From assembly GCA_964353555.1 (NCBI GenBank), contig CAYGWM010000005.1, positions 1-64,000 of the forward strand: a DNA stretch of 64,000 nt. Reading direction: 5' to 3'. The notes under the pieces were generated by a model. The model searched no databases. It saw nothing but the letters and a program-made list of their open reading frames with translations, and had not been told where the DNA came from. Numbering within the stretch: the first letter of the stretch is position 1; each line of letters starts with the position of its first letter. Positions 16,895 to 25,516 of the stretch are shown here, in pieces. Source of the stretch: PR03 sp964353555. Its GTDB lineage: Bacteria > Myxococcota_A > UBA9160 > PR03. The position numbers and the translations under genes were made by a program.

Positions 16895-17743
16895 GTGGAA
16901 CGCCGGGTAGTCCGCCGCTCGAACTCGTCCTTCGTGATGCCCGATGGCACGCGCTTGTTCCGGCGCTCCTGGCTGCCCCGGCAGCCGCAGCGCAAGCTCG
17001 CGCTGGTGCATGGCTTCGCCGAGCACAGCGGACGCTACGATCATGTCGGGGCTTGGTTTGCGGCGCGCGACTTCGCCGTGCACGGTTACGACCATCGCGG
17101 CCACGGTCGCTCGGACGGCGAGCGCGGGCACGTCGATTCGTTCGTCCACCTACTCGATGATCTCGAATCGTTCCTCGATCAAGTGCGGCGCGAGAACCCC
17201 GAGCTGCCGTTGGTGTTGATGGGGCACAGCCTGGGCGGGCTGCTCGTCGCAGCGCTGCTCGTCGAACGGAAGCCCGATCTACTCGGTGCTGTGATTTCGG
17301 CGCCGCCATTGGAGCTGGGCCCGGGCGTTTCGCGGCTGCGGCTGCGCCTCGCGAGCACGCTGCGGCGCTTCGCGCCGCGGCTTCGTCTTCGCGCCGGCAT
17401 CGACTCGAACGATCTTTCGCGCGACCCCGACGTCGTGCGCGGCTACGACGACGACCCGCTCGTCTTCAAGCACGCCACCGCATCCTTCGGAGCGGAATCG
17501 CTCGACGCAGTAACGCGTACCGGCAGCGCCGGCATGCACGTCCAGGTGCCGCTGCTGTTGTTGCACGGGGAGGCGGACCGCGTGTGTCCGCCGCGTGGCA
17601 GCCGGGCATTCCACGGCCAGCTCCGCGGAACGGGTCATCGATTGCGCGTCTATCCGATGCTGCGGCACGAGATCCTGAACGAACCGGAGCAGGAACAGGT
17701 CTTCGAAGACGTGCTCGCCTGGGTGCTCGAGCGCGAGGCCTAG
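16895..17743 (+). CDS. Alpha/beta hydrolase, monoacylglycerol-lipase-like (lysophospholipase family)
   Basis: 282 residues with a serine-hydrolase fold. Nucleophile elbow MGHSLGG (Ser about residue 111), oxyanion-side HGFAEHSGRYDH near the start, Asp in LLLHGEADRVC and His in MLRHEILNE complete the triad. The HGFAEHSGRY and DHRGHGRS signatures are characteristic of the hydrolase_4/monoglyceride lipase family. No signal peptide, so probably a cytoplasmic lipase or esterase acting on monoacylglycerols or lysophospholipids; the substrate is inferred from family. GTG start 6 nt after TAGTTT. Overlapping context with moaC (1 nt between stop and moaC start) is not functionally informative. Confidence 0.88.
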   Translation: MERRVVRRSNSSFVMPDGTRLFRRSWLPRQPQRKLALVHGFAEHSGRYDHVGAWFAARDFAVHGYDHRGHGRSDGERGHVDSFVHLLDDLESFLDQVRRENPELPLVLMGHSLGGLLVAALLVERKPDLLGAVISAPPLELGPGVSRLRLRLASTLRRFAPRLRLRAGIDSNDLSRDPDVVRGYDDDPLVFKHATASFGAESLDAVTRTGSAGMHVQVPLLLLHGEADRVCPPRGSRAFHGQLRGTGHRLRVYPMLRHEILNEPEQEQVFEDVLAWVLEREA

Positions 17744-17744
17744 G

Positions 17745-18239
17745 CTGGCCAAGCTCACTCATCTCGACGAGCACGGGCGCGCCCGCATGGTCGACGTGGG
17801 CGAGAAACCGATCACATGGCGCGAGTGCGTCGCGCGCGGTGCGGTGCGGATGGCGCCAGCGACGCTCGCTGCGATCACCGAGGGACGCACGCCGAAGGGC
17901 GACGTGCTCGTCGTGGCCCGCATCGCGGGGCTGCAAGCGGCGAAGCGCACCGCCGAGTGGATCCCGCTCGCGCACCCGCTGCCGCTCGATGCGGTCGAGA
18001 TCGAGTTGCTGCCCGATCCCGCCGGCTCGCTTCTCGCGATCGAGGCACGCGTGCGCGCGCACGCCCGGACCGGCGTCGAGATGGAGGCGCTCGTCGCGGT
18101 ATCCGCGGCGGGTCTCACCGTCTACGACATGTGCAAGGCGATCGATCGCGACATGAGCCTCGAAGCGGTGCGGCTGGTGAGCAAACGCGGCGGCAAGAGC
18201 GGAGATTGGGTGCGCGAGGGCGAACGCGGGTCTGGCTGA
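17745..18239 (+). CDS. moaC: Cyclic pyranopterin monophosphate synthase MoaC
   Basis: Second step of molybdenum cofactor synthesis, converting the MoaA product to cyclic pyranopterin phosphate. Motifs: MVDVGEKP, KGDVLVVARIAGLQAAKRTA, WIPLAHPLPLDAVEI, VSAAGLTVYDMCKAIDR and KRGGKSGDW. The family's conserved N-terminus (LTHLDEHGRARMVDVG) continues 14 codons upstream of the first ATG (17787). The only start-like codon there is CTG 17745, which follows GAGG at 17735-17738 and the upstream stop by 1 nt. I therefore place the start at CTG (164 aa); the ATG version would lose the first conserved strand. No other Mo-cofactor gene is nearby. Confidence 0.88.
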   Translation: MAKLTHLDEHGRARMVDVGEKPITWRECVARGAVRMAPATLAAITEGRTPKGDVLVVARIAGLQAAKRTAEWIPLAHPLPLDAVEIELLPDPAGSLLAIEARVRAHARTGVEMEALVAVSAAGLTVYDMCKAIDRDMSLEAVRLVSKRGGKSGDWVREGERGSG

Positions 18240-18274
18240 ATCCGCCGCACGGGTGCGTCACCGCGCGGACGCGC

Positions 18275-18304
18275 TTGTGTGCAATCGCAAGACCCGGCTA
18301 CGAT
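18275..18304 (+). promoter_or_regulatory. Candidate sigma-70 promoter TTGTGT-N18-TACGAT
   Basis: TTGTGT at 18275-18280 and TACGAT at 18299-18304 precede the secreted-protein gene whose GTG at 18338 has a GAGGAG-type ribosome binding site at 18323-18328. Spacing is slightly long and only a pattern match supports it. Confidence 0.4.
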
Positions 18305-18337
18305 CGCTTCAGGGGCGGAGTTGAGGAGAGCGCCGAC

Positions 18338-19564
18338 GTGCGACGCGGAGTCGTTCTAGCTGCCGCTGCCATCGTATGCGGGATCGCCGTTGCCGGATCC
18401 GCGTCGCGGGCGCATGCCGACGAGCGGGTCGAGTTGATCCCCGACGAGACGGCCGGTTGGAGCCCCTCCCATCTGTTCTCGTTCATGCGCAGCGGCTACT
18501 ACAGCGACCGCACGCTGCGCATCGAGTCCTCGCCGCCCGGCGCGAAGCTCGATCTCGCCTACGTGCGCGCGAGCTTTCAGAAACGCCACGAGCAGGCGGT
18601 GGCGCCCGTAACGGTGGTGTTGCCGACACGCGCCGCTGCCGGCAAGCGCGACTACATCTCGATCAGCGCGGTACTGGACGGCTATCGAAGGCAGGACGTG
18701 CAAGTCAACGTGCGCGGTGACCAGGACGAGGTCTTGCTCGATCTGCAGCCGCTGCCCAACTCGCTCGCCGGCGTGGCGCACACCTACTTCGCCGGGCGCG
18801 AGGGCATCACCTTCCTGACGAAGGTGCCGGCGCAGGTGCGCCTGCAGAAGGGCACCGACAGCTTCACCGTAGTGCTCACACAGACGGCGCGCGAAGGCCG
18901 CGTCGCGACGGTGCTGGAGGGCATGAAGAGCCCGCTCGTGGAGAAGGTCGAGTCGAATCAGCTCGGCGAAGACCTGATGCTGCAAGTGAAGCTCACGCCC
19001 GGGCACGATCCGAAGAATCTGGAATTGCGCGCGCGCGAGTCGCAGGACACGGTGCGCGGTCTCTACCGCTACACGATCGACATCGGCGGCGGCGGCAACG
19101 TCGAGCGTGCACGCAGCGCGCTCGGCAGCATCGGCAGCGGCGACGTCACGGGCTGCGCAGCGATTTTCGACGACGCACTGCGCCGCAACCTCGACCGCGA
19201 GCAACTCGCACGCGCGCTCTCGCCGCGCGGCGACTTCACCGATCCCTATGTGCGCGCGGCGTTGCGCCGACTCGGCGAAGTGTCCGCTGGTGGTGTGATT
19301 CGCATGGAAGATGGCTCGGCGTTCCGCCCCGGCATTCCGATCGAACTCGCGGCGGCGGGGAGCCAGGCCGCGTCGGCAAAGGGTTTTCTCGCGTTGCTAC
19401 GCGCCTGGGTACGCATTCTCGAGCCGCCCGAGTACCGCACCGACGCGTTGCGCAGCCTCGTCGCGCCGGAGATGGATCGCGCCGCATTTGCCAAGGCGCT
19501 CGCCGCCGCGAACGCCGCGAGCTGCGGCGGAACGACGGCCGGCGCCGACGCTGGTCCTGGCTAG
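18338..19564 (+). CDS. Secreted hypothetical protein with PEGA-like segment
   Basis: 408 residues. GTG start preceded by TTGAGGAGAG; a signal peptide (VVLAAAAIVCGIAVAGSASRA) indicates periplasmic or exported location. Residues about 65-140 resemble PEGA-type beta domains (RIESSPPGAKLDL, later ISAVLDGYRRQDVQV). The middle region is beta-rich, and the C-terminal 140 residues are Ala-rich helical with two Cys. No catalytic motif is recognisable. It stands alone between moaC and radC with its own candidate promoter. Function unknown. Confidence 0.7.
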   Translation: MRRGVVLAAAAIVCGIAVAGSASRAHADERVELIPDETAGWSPSHLFSFMRSGYYSDRTLRIESSPPGAKLDLAYVRASFQKRHEQAVAPVTVVLPTRAAAGKRDYISISAVLDGYRRQDVQVNVRGDQDEVLLDLQPLPNSLAGVAHTYFAGREGITFLTKVPAQVRLQKGTDSFTVVLTQTAREGRVATVLEGMKSPLVEKVESNQLGEDLMLQVKLTPGHDPKNLELRARESQDTVRGLYRYTIDIGGGGNVERARSALGSIGSGDVTGCAAIFDDALRRNLDREQLARALSPRGDFTDPYVRAALRRLGEVSAGGVIRMEDGSAFRPGIPIELAAAGSQAASAKGFLALLRAWVRILEPPEYRTDALRSLVAPEMDRAAFAKALAAANAASCGGTTAGADAGPG

Positions 19565-19605
19565 CAAGACTTCGCCCCGAACCCGCGGTCCCGCGGGAGA
19601 TCGTC

Positions 19606-20385
19606 ATGAGTTCGCTGTTGCGAGGAAGTCGCGGTGCGTCGCCAGGCGCTCGCGATGCTGGGCCGACCGCTGGGGATGGACCGCGCGAACGCCTCGGCGC
19701 GCTCGGTGCCGAAGCGCTCTCCGAGGCAGAGCTGATCGCGTTGCTGTTGCGCACCGGCGGCGCGGGCCGCGGTGTATTGGCACTCGCTACTTCGCTGCTG
19801 GAGCAGCATCAAGGTCTCGCGGGTCTGGCGGCGACCGAGGCTGCTGAACTCGCTTGCATGCCCGGTATGGGGCGCGCCAAGAGCGCAGCGCTCACAGCGG
19901 CGCTCGAGCTGGGTCGCCGGCTCGCCGCCCGGAGACTGCGTCCGGGCGATCCGGTGCGCGGTCCCGCCGACGTGTTCCGCCACTTTCATGCGCGCCTGCG
20001 CCACGCGCATCATGAGCGCTTCCTGGTCGTTCTGCTCGACGGTCGTCACCGGATGCTGCGCGAGGTGATGATCTCGCAGGGCACACTCACCGCGAGCTTG
20101 GTGCATCCGCGCGAGGTCTTCCGGCCGGCGCTGCGCGAGGCGGCCGCAGCCGTCGTGCTGGTGCACAACCACCCGAGCGGTGATCCCACACCGAGCACCG
20201 AGGATCGCGAGATCACGGTGCGCCTCGCCGATGCCGGCTTGCTGCTGGGCGTTCCGGTGTTGGACCACGTGGTCGTCGCCGAACGGGGCTGGGCGAGCCT
20301 CTGTGAGCTGGGTGTGTTGCCCCGTCGGGAACTCGCTGACCCGCCCTCAGTCTCTTCTAAGGCAGGCGAGCCGGGAGGTCGATGA
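19606..20385 (+). CDS. radC: RadC-family JAB/MPN-domain protein
   Basis: 259 residues. The N-terminal helix-hairpin-helix region (LGAEALSEAELIALLLRTG; ACMPGMGRAKSAAL) is followed by the RadC JAB1/MPN metalloprotease-like domain, with the zinc motif HNHPSGDPTPSTED preceded by the Glu-containing strand. Widely conserved and often near DNA-repair or ssb genes, as here. The original DNA-repair assignment is disputed and the biochemical role is unsettled. Start ATG 19606 has GGGAGA upstream; the first 25 residues are not conserved in the family. Confidence 0.92.
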   Translation: MSSLLRGSRGASPGARDAGPTAGDGPRERLGALGAEALSEAELIALLLRTGGAGRGVLALATSLLEQHQGLAGLAATEAAELACMPGMGRAKSAALTAALELGRRLAARRLRPGDPVRGPADVFRHFHARLRHAHHERFLVVLLDGRHRMLREVMISQGTLTASLVHPREVFRPALREAAAAVVLVHNHPSGDPTPSTEDREITVRLADAGLLLGVPVLDHVVVAERGWASLCELGVLPRRELADPPSVSSKAGEPGGR

Positions 20386-20424
20386 GCGGCAACAGCGCCG
20401 CCACCGAGGCGGAAGGAGTCGGTC

Positions 20425-20808
20425 ATGGCCGAGCCTGCGGAACGAATCGAGAGAGTCGCCACTCGGGAGTATGAAGCCGAGGTCGAACTCCGCCGATCGC
20501 CGCGTGCGCCGCTCGTAGTGCGGATCGCCTATTCGACGGTCGATGCACTCTTCTCCGAGTTCACGCGCAACGTCAACGAGGGCGGACTCTTCATCGAGAC
20601 CGACAGTCCGCCCCCGACCGACACACGTGTCGCGCTGCAGTTCAAGCTGCCCGGCAGCGATCTGCCGATCCAGGCGCGCGGGCGCGTCACCCGGATCCAA
20701 CAACCGGGCGGGGACGGACCTGCCGGAATGGGCGTCGAGTTCGAGAATCTCGGACAAGACGCCCGCGCGCTGATCGACGAGCTGGTGCGGGGCCTCAAGG
20801 GCCGCTGA
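20425..20808 (+). CDS. PilZ-domain protein of the Myxococcus-type (TIGR02266-like)
   Basis: 127 residues, essentially one PilZ beta-barrel. RRSPRAPLVVRIAYSTVDAL and SEFTRNVNEGGLFIET match the PilZ variant abundant in Myxococcales; the canonical c-di-GMP residues RxxxR and (D/N)xSxxG read as RRSPR and NVNEGG, so Ser is replaced and c-di-GMP binding is uncertain. Perfect GGAAGGAG ribosome site. Ends 9 nt before the convergent ssb stop. Possibly linked to motility or surface polysaccharide control, by family only. Confidence 0.88.
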   Translation: MAEPAERIERVATREYEAEVELRRSPRAPLVVRIAYSTVDALFSEFTRNVNEGGLFIETDSPPPTDTRVALQFKLPGSDLPIQARGRVTRIQQPGGDGPAGMGVEFENLGQDARALIDELVRGLKGR

Positions 20809-20817
20809 CTCCGTTCG

Positions 20818-21261
20818 CTAGAACGGAATCTCGTCGTCCGCGGGCGGCGCGTCCGAGGTCGCGCTGGCACTGGGTTCGTTCGCGCGCGGTGCAGCGCCGC
20901 CCCCTGCTGCGCCGCCCTGACCGCCCTGACCGCGCGGACCCAGGAACTGCACGGTCTGCGCATGCACTTCGGTGGTCTGGCGCTTGTGGCCTTCCTTGTC
21001 TTCCCACTCGCGCGTGCGCAGCTGGCCCTCGATGTAGACCGAGCGCCCCTTCGCGAGGTACTGGGCGCACAGCTCCGCCGTCTTTGCCCATGCGACGACG
21101 CGATGCCACTCGGTTCGCTCTTCCTTCTGACCGTCCTTGCTCGTGAAGTTGTCGGTGGTGGCGAGGCTGAAGTTCGCCACCGCCTGCCCGTTCTTCGTGT
21201 AACGAAGCTCCGGATCGCGCCCGAGGTTTCCGACCAGGATGACTTTGTTGACGCTCGCCAT
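20818..21261 (-). CDS. ssb: Single-stranded DNA-binding protein
   Basis: 147 residues: OB fold (1-110) starting ASVNKVILVGNLGRDPELRY, with aromatic DNA-stacking positions WHRVVAW and YIEGQL; then a Gly/Ala/Pro-rich flexible linker and the acidic protein-docking tail DDEIPF. It coats ssDNA in replication, repair and RecA loading. The ATG is only 4 nt downstream of a 9-bp hairpin that overlaps its GGAG ribosome site (see 21266-21296). Confidence 0.97.
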   Translation of the reverse strand: MASVNKVILVGNLGRDPELRYTKNGQAVANFSLATTDNFTSKDGQKEERTEWHRVVAWAKTAELCAQYLAKGRSVYIEGQLRTREWEDKEGHKRQTTEVHAQTVQFLGPRGQGGQGGAAGGGAAPRANEPSASATSDAPPADDEIPF

Positions 21262-21265
21262 GAAA

Positions 21266-21296
21266 GGGGGTCTCCGTCTAGGAGGGTGAGACCCCC
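21266..21296 (-). promoter_or_regulatory. Hairpin in the ssb leader occluding the ribosome binding site
   Basis: In the ssb mRNA, GGGGGUCUC (21296-21288) can pair perfectly with GAGACCCCC (21274-21266), leaving a 13-nt loop. The GGAG ribosome site lies at the loop/3'-arm junction and the ATG follows after UUUC. This could limit ssb translation, or it may be a bidirectional terminator-like structure. Confidence 0.5.
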
Positions 21297-21338
21297 ATCT
21301 TCCCCGTGCCCGGCGAGCGAGTCAAGCGCGAGCGCGCG

Positions 21339-21368
21339 TTGACACTCGCTGTTGCCCATCCCTAGCAT
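21339..21368 (+). promoter_or_regulatory. Candidate sigma-70 promoter TTGACA-N18-TAGCAT for plsC
   Basis: A perfect -35 (21339-21344) and a four-of-six -10 (21363-21368) lie about 52 nt before the plsC GTG. A divergent TTGACT (21325-21320, minus strand) could serve ssb. Confidence 0.5.
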
Positions 21369-21420
21369 TTTGCGACGCGCGTCTGGCGACGCGTCGACCG
21401 GCCACGAGAGGTCAGAGCCC

Positions 21421-22185
21421 GTGGTCAAGAGCGTCGCGCAGTTCGCGCTGATCGGTCTCTACACGATCGTCATCGGTATACCGATCATCGCCGCGAGTTT
21501 CTTCGACGGCGGCCGCACGATGTTGGCGCTGGGCCGCGTCTGGGTGCGCTGGATCCTCGCGACCTTCCAGGTGCGCATCGACGTCGCCGGGCTCGAGAAC
21601 GTTCCCACGCACGCGCCGATCATCTTGATGTCGAACCACCAGAGTCTGGCGGACATCGCCGCGATCGTGTCGACGCTGCCGGACTCGGTGAAGTGGCGCT
21701 TCGTCGCGAAGAAGGAGCTGGTACGCGTGCCGATCTTCGGACAGGCGCTGGTCGCGAGCGGTCATATCATCATCGACCGCGGCAACCGCGAACGAGCCGT
21801 CGCGAGCTTGCATCGTGCGGCGGAGCGGATCCGCGCAGGAATCAGCGTGATCGTCTTTCCCGAAGGCACGCGCAGTCCTGAAGGTCACCTGCGGCGATTC
21901 AAGAGCGGGCCGTTCCATCTTGCCGTCGAAGCGCAGGTTCCGATCATTCCCGTCACGGTCTCTGGGAGTCAGCACATCACGCCGAAGGGACCACTGCGGG
22001 TCCACGCCGGTCGTGTGAAGATCGTGTACGGCAAGCCGATCCCGACGCGCGGCGTCGCGATCGCAGACCGCAAGCTGCTCGCAGCGCGCGTGCGTGACGC
22101 GATCGCACGGGGCTACGACGTCGCGTACCAGGGTTCGATCGTGATCGAAGCCGAGAACGCTGCGGGCGAGCGGGGCTCGGCTTGA
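21421..22185 (+). CDS. plsC: 1-acyl-sn-glycerol-3-phosphate acyltransferase
   Basis: 254 residues from GTG 21421. Adds the second acyl chain to lysophosphatidic acid in phospholipid synthesis. An N-terminal membrane helix (FALIGLYTIVIGIPIIAAS) precedes the acyltransferase motifs: NHQSLAD (HX4D catalytic), KKELVRVPIFG, VFPEGTRSPEGHLRRFKSG and VPIIPVTVSGS. An upstream in-frame ATG at 21352 would overlap the putative promoter, so the GTG with GAGAGG 8-13 nt upstream is preferred. Confidence 0.92.
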   Translation: MVKSVAQFALIGLYTIVIGIPIIAASFFDGGRTMLALGRVWVRWILATFQVRIDVAGLENVPTHAPIILMSNHQSLADIAAIVSTLPDSVKWRFVAKKELVRVPIFGQALVASGHIIIDRGNRERAVASLHRAAERIRAGISVIVFPEGTRSPEGHLRRFKSGPFHLAVEAQVPIIPVTVSGSQHITPKGPLRVHAGRVKIVYGKPIPTRGVAIADRKLLAARVRDAIARGYDVAYQGSIVIEAENAAGERGSA

Positions 22186-22211
22186 CGCCGCGTCGCGCGG
22201 GTCTGTAAGCT
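22182..22211 (+). promoter_or_regulatory. Candidate sigma-70 promoter TTGACG-N18-TAAGCT for ftsK
   Basis: The -35 TTGACG (22182-22187) overlaps the plsC stop and the -10 TAAGCT is at 22206-22211, predicting a start site near 22218. Confidence 0.45.
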
Positions 22212-22346
22212 GCAAACGATTCCCGTCCCACCGGGGGGTGAGGGACGTGGGCGTTCCCACATCTGTTTCGAAATGTATTGCTTTCCAATGCGCTGCTGGA
22301 TGCGCGCGGCGCGCCGTACACGGATTCCGTGCGCGGTGGGTTTTCC

Positions 22347-24812
22347 GTGGCTAAGGCCGGCGCGCGCCGCCGGCGATCGGAGCCGTCGCGCTCCGATTCG
22401 CCGTACGGGCGCCTCGCTTCCGAGTCGATGGGATTGGCGCTGATCGCGTTCTCGGCGCTCGCTGCGCTCGCACTTGCCACCTACGACCCGGGTGATCCCC
22501 TGTTCCGGTTGACCGCCGTCGCAAATGCGGCTGGCGCCGTAGGCGCAACGCTGGCTGGCCTGCTCTTCCGCACCGCGGGGCTCGGTGGCGCCGTGCTGGT
22601 GGGAACGGCCGTGGTCGTGGGTGGCCGTCTGCTGCTCGGCCGCAATCTGCCGGGCGCGCGCTTCTGGACGGGCGCCGCACTGCTGCTGCTAGCGGCCGCG
22701 ACGCTTCCGCCGCTCGCCGCCGCCGCGGGCGCAACCACGCTGGCGCCGGGGGGCAGTGGGCTGCTCGGCGAGTGGTTGGCGTCGGGCGAGCGGCTGCTGT
22801 TGAGCTTGTGGGGTGCGCTGCTGCTCAATGCGCTGCTCGCCGTCGCAGGCGGTCTGGCCGTGACGGGGGTGCAGAACGGCACAGCGCTCCGTTTCGTGGC
22901 GCGCCGGCTCGCGGAGATCGCACGCGCCTCCGCGGTCGCCGGTGTCGCGATCGCGCGCGCGACGCGGCGTGCCGGTATCGAGGCGTTCCATGCCCTCGAG
23001 GCGATCGGCAACTTCGCGATCACGAGTGTCTTGCGCGCGCGCGACCGCGTCGTCGCCACGGTTCGCAATATCGGTGTATGGCGCGCGCGTCGCGAACGTC
23101 GCGCGCACCCACTCTCACCCGCGCTGGCAGCAGGTCCGATCGAGGCTCTCGCGTTGGGGGCGGAGCTCGAGCCGATCGCCGAAGCGGAGCCCGCTCCGCA
23201 AGCCGAGCCGACGGCTCCCACGCAGCGCTCTTCGCGCAAGCGCGAGGAGCCGGACATCGTCGATCACCGCGACGACCGCAAGAAGCGCAACCCGGAGCAG
23301 GAAGCATTCCTGTTCTCGGAGCACACGCCGCAGGGTCCATACCAGCATCCCGACATCGCCATCTTCCAGAGGCCGCCCGAAGTCGGTCGCAGCTACGACC
23401 GCGACAGTCTGATCATGAACTCGCGGATCCTCGAGAAGAAGCTCGCGGACTTCGGCGTGCTGGGTCGCGTCGTGACGGTGCATCCCGGCCCGGTCATCAC
23501 GATGTTCGAATTCGAGCCGGGTGCGGGCGTCAAGGTCAACCGCATCACCAACCTCGCGGACGACCTCGCGCTCGCGCTGCGCGCGCTTTCGGTGCGGATC
23601 ATCGCGCCGCTGCCGGGCAAGTCCGTGGTCGGCATCGAGATCCCGAACCCCGAGCGCGACGTCGTCTACATCCGCGACCTGCTCGAGTCGGAGAACTTCC
23701 GCAAGAGCAAATCGAAGCTCACGCTCGCGCTCGGCAAGGACATCTTCGGCAACCCCGTCGAAGCGGATCTCGCCAAGATGCCGCACCTGCTAGTCGCGGG
23801 TGCGACGGGCACGGGCAAGAGCGTGTTCTTGAACGCGCTGCTCTGCTCGATCCTGTGTCGCGCATCGCCGGAGGAGCTGAAACTGCTGCTGATCGACCCG
23901 AAGATTCTCGAGCTGTCGATCTACGAGGGAATCCCGCATCTGATTGCCGATGTCGTCACCAATCCGAAACGGGCGTCGGCGGCGCTGCACGGCATCGTGC
24001 TGAAGATGGAAGAGCGCTATCGCGCGATGGCGGCGCTCGGCGTGCGTAACATCTTGCAGTTCAACGAACGCGTGGATGAGCTGCTCGCAGACGGTCAGAC
24101 CTCGCTGCGCTTGAAGCCGCGGCCTGGCGAAGACCAGGGGATCGAGGTCCCGCTCTCGCGAATCCCGTACATCGTCGTCGTGATCGACGAGCTGGCGGAC
24201 CTGATGGTCGTGTCCGCGCGCGACGTCGAGGAAGCGCTGCAGCGTCTCGCGCAGATGGCGCGCGCAGCGGGCATCCACCTGGTGCTCGCGACGCAGCGCC
24301 CCAGCGTCGACGTCCTCACGGGCGTGATCAAGGCGAACTTCCCGTCGCGCATCTCGTTCCAGGTGTCGTCGAAGATCGACTCGCGCACCATCATGGACCA
24401 GAACGGCGCCGAGCATCTGCTCGGCCAGGGCGACATGCTCTATCTGCCGCCCGGCACCTCGAAGCTGCAGCGGATGCACGGGGCCTACGTGTCCGAGAAG
24501 GAGGTCGCGGAGCTGGTCGCGTTCTTGCGGACGCAAGGAGCGCCGCGTTTCGACGAGACGCTGATGCGCGCCAAGCAGGAGAGCGAGGAGAAGGAGGAGC
24601 GCGGCGACGACGCCGATGACCTTTACGACCGCGCGATCGCGATCGTCGCCGAGACGCGCAACGCCTCGATCTCCTACATCCAGCGCCGCCTGAAGGTCGG
24701 CTACAACCGCGCGGCGCGGATGATCGAGCAGATGGAAGAAGAGGGCGTCATCGGGCCGCAGGTCGGCACGAAGCCGCGCGAGGTCTTCGCCCGGGCACTC
24801 GACGCCGAATGA
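22347..24812 (+). CDS. ftsK: DNA translocase FtsK
   Basis: About 821 residues. Hexameric ATP-driven DNA pump at the division septum that clears the chromosome and activates dimer resolution. Four hydrophobic segments in the first ~190 residues, an Ala/Arg and Pro-rich linker (to ~residue 300), then the alpha/beta motor: Walker A VAGATGTGKSVFLNALLCS, Walker B IVVVIDELADLM and ATQRPSVDVLTG. The C-terminal gamma winged helix (ISYIQRRLKVGYNRAARMIE) reads KOPS-like polarity sites. GTG 22347 has GGTGGG just upstream; TTG 22278 is an alternative giving 844 residues. lolA overlaps by 4 nt. Confidence 0.95.
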   Translation: MAKAGARRRRSEPSRSDSPYGRLASESMGLALIAFSALAALALATYDPGDPLFRLTAVANAAGAVGATLAGLLFRTAGLGGAVLVGTAVVVGGRLLLGRNLPGARFWTGAALLLLAAATLPPLAAAAGATTLAPGGSGLLGEWLASGERLLLSLWGALLLNALLAVAGGLAVTGVQNGTALRFVARRLAEIARASAVAGVAIARATRRAGIEAFHALEAIGNFAITSVLRARDRVVATVRNIGVWRARRERRAHPLSPALAAGPIEALALGAELEPIAEAEPAPQAEPTAPTQRSSRKREEPDIVDHRDDRKKRNPEQEAFLFSEHTPQGPYQHPDIAIFQRPPEVGRSYDRDSLIMNSRILEKKLADFGVLGRVVTVHPGPVITMFEFEPGAGVKVNRITNLADDLALALRALSVRIIAPLPGKSVVGIEIPNPERDVVYIRDLLESENFRKSKSKLTLALGKDIFGNPVEADLAKMPHLLVAGATGTGKSVFLNALLCSILCRASPEELKLLLIDPKILELSIYEGIPHLIADVVTNPKRASAALHGIVLKMEERYRAMAALGVRNILQFNERVDELLADGQTSLRLKPRPGEDQGIEVPLSRIPYIVVVIDELADLMVVSARDVEEALQRLAQMARAAGIHLVLATQRPSVDVLTGVIKANFPSRISFQVSSKIDSRTIMDQNGAEHLLGQGDMLYLPPGTSKLQRMHGAYVSEKEVAELVAFLRTQGAPRFDETLMRAKQESEEKEERGDDADDLYDRAIAIVAETRNASISYIQRRLKVGYNRAARMIEQMEEEGVIGPQVGTKPREVFARALDAE

Positions 24813-25516
24813 GGGCCCTAAAGGCGCGTCGAAGCCGTATGCAGACGCGCGGCCTTTATTCGCTCCTTGCTCTCGTCGCTGCGGTCGTCGCGGCGCCTCG
24901 CTCTTCGGCGGCCGAAGCAGATTGTGCGAACCAGATCGCGAATCGTGTCGAGCAACGCTACGAGAAGGTTCGCGACCTATCGGCGCATTTCGAGCAGACG
25001 ACGCGGCGCGTGTCGCTGGGAGGCCCTGCCGGCGATGCAATCGTCGCGCGCGGCGATGTCGTGTTCGCGAAGCCTGGCAAGATGCGCTGGTCCTATCAAT
25101 CGCCCGAGCCGAGCCTCGTAGTCAGCGACGGTGCCACACTCTGGATCTACGACCCGACGGCGCGTGAGGTCCAGAAGCTGCCGCTTGCCGCGGGCTATCT
25201 CTCGGCGGCCGGCGTCCAGTTCTTGCTCGGTGAGGGCAAGTTGCAAGACGAGTTCCGCATCACTGCGAGCGGCTGCGGCGATCCGATCGTCACACTCGGT
25301 CTCACACCGAAGCGCGAGGCCCAGTATGAGCGGCTCGAGCTGCGCATCGATCGCGGCAGCGCTGCCGTACGCGAGACGACCGTGGTCGACCTGTTCGGCA
25401 ACCGCACGACGATTGCCTTCGACGAGCTACGCGAGAACACGAAGCCGGCGGCGAGCTCTTTCGCGTTCAAGCCGCCCGAAGGCGTGCGCGTGCTCAGCCC
25501 GCCAAGCGGACCTTGA
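24809..25516 (+). CDS. lolA: Outer-membrane lipoprotein carrier protein LolA
   Basis: 235 residues. The periplasmic shuttle that takes lipoproteins from LolCDE to the outer membrane. Signal peptide (YSLLALVAAVVAAPRSSAA); then the LolA fold with VEQRYEKVRDLSAHFEQT near the mature N-terminus, FAKPGKMRWSYQSPEPSLVV and DGATLWIYDP. Starts at ATG 24809, overlapping the ftsK stop by 4 nt; ftsK-lolA adjacency is common in proteobacteria. Together with lgt and bamD it confirms an outer membrane. Confidence 0.93.
   Translation: MRALKARRSRMQTRGLYSLLALVAAVVAAPRSSAAEADCANQIANRVEQRYEKVRDLSAHFEQTTRRVSLGGPAGDAIVARGDVVFAKPGKMRWSYQSPEPSLVVSDGATLWIYDPTAREVQKLPLAAGYLSAAGVQFLLGEGKLQDEFRITASGCGDPIVTLGLTPKREAQYERLELRIDRGSAAVRETTVVDLFGNRTTIAFDELRENTKPAASSFAFKPPEGVRVLSPPSGP

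Noticed and set aside
17816..18337. Upstream extension of the secreted protein gene into moaC
   Set aside because: Translation there is the second frame of moaC; the signal peptide and ribosome site place the start at GTG 18338.
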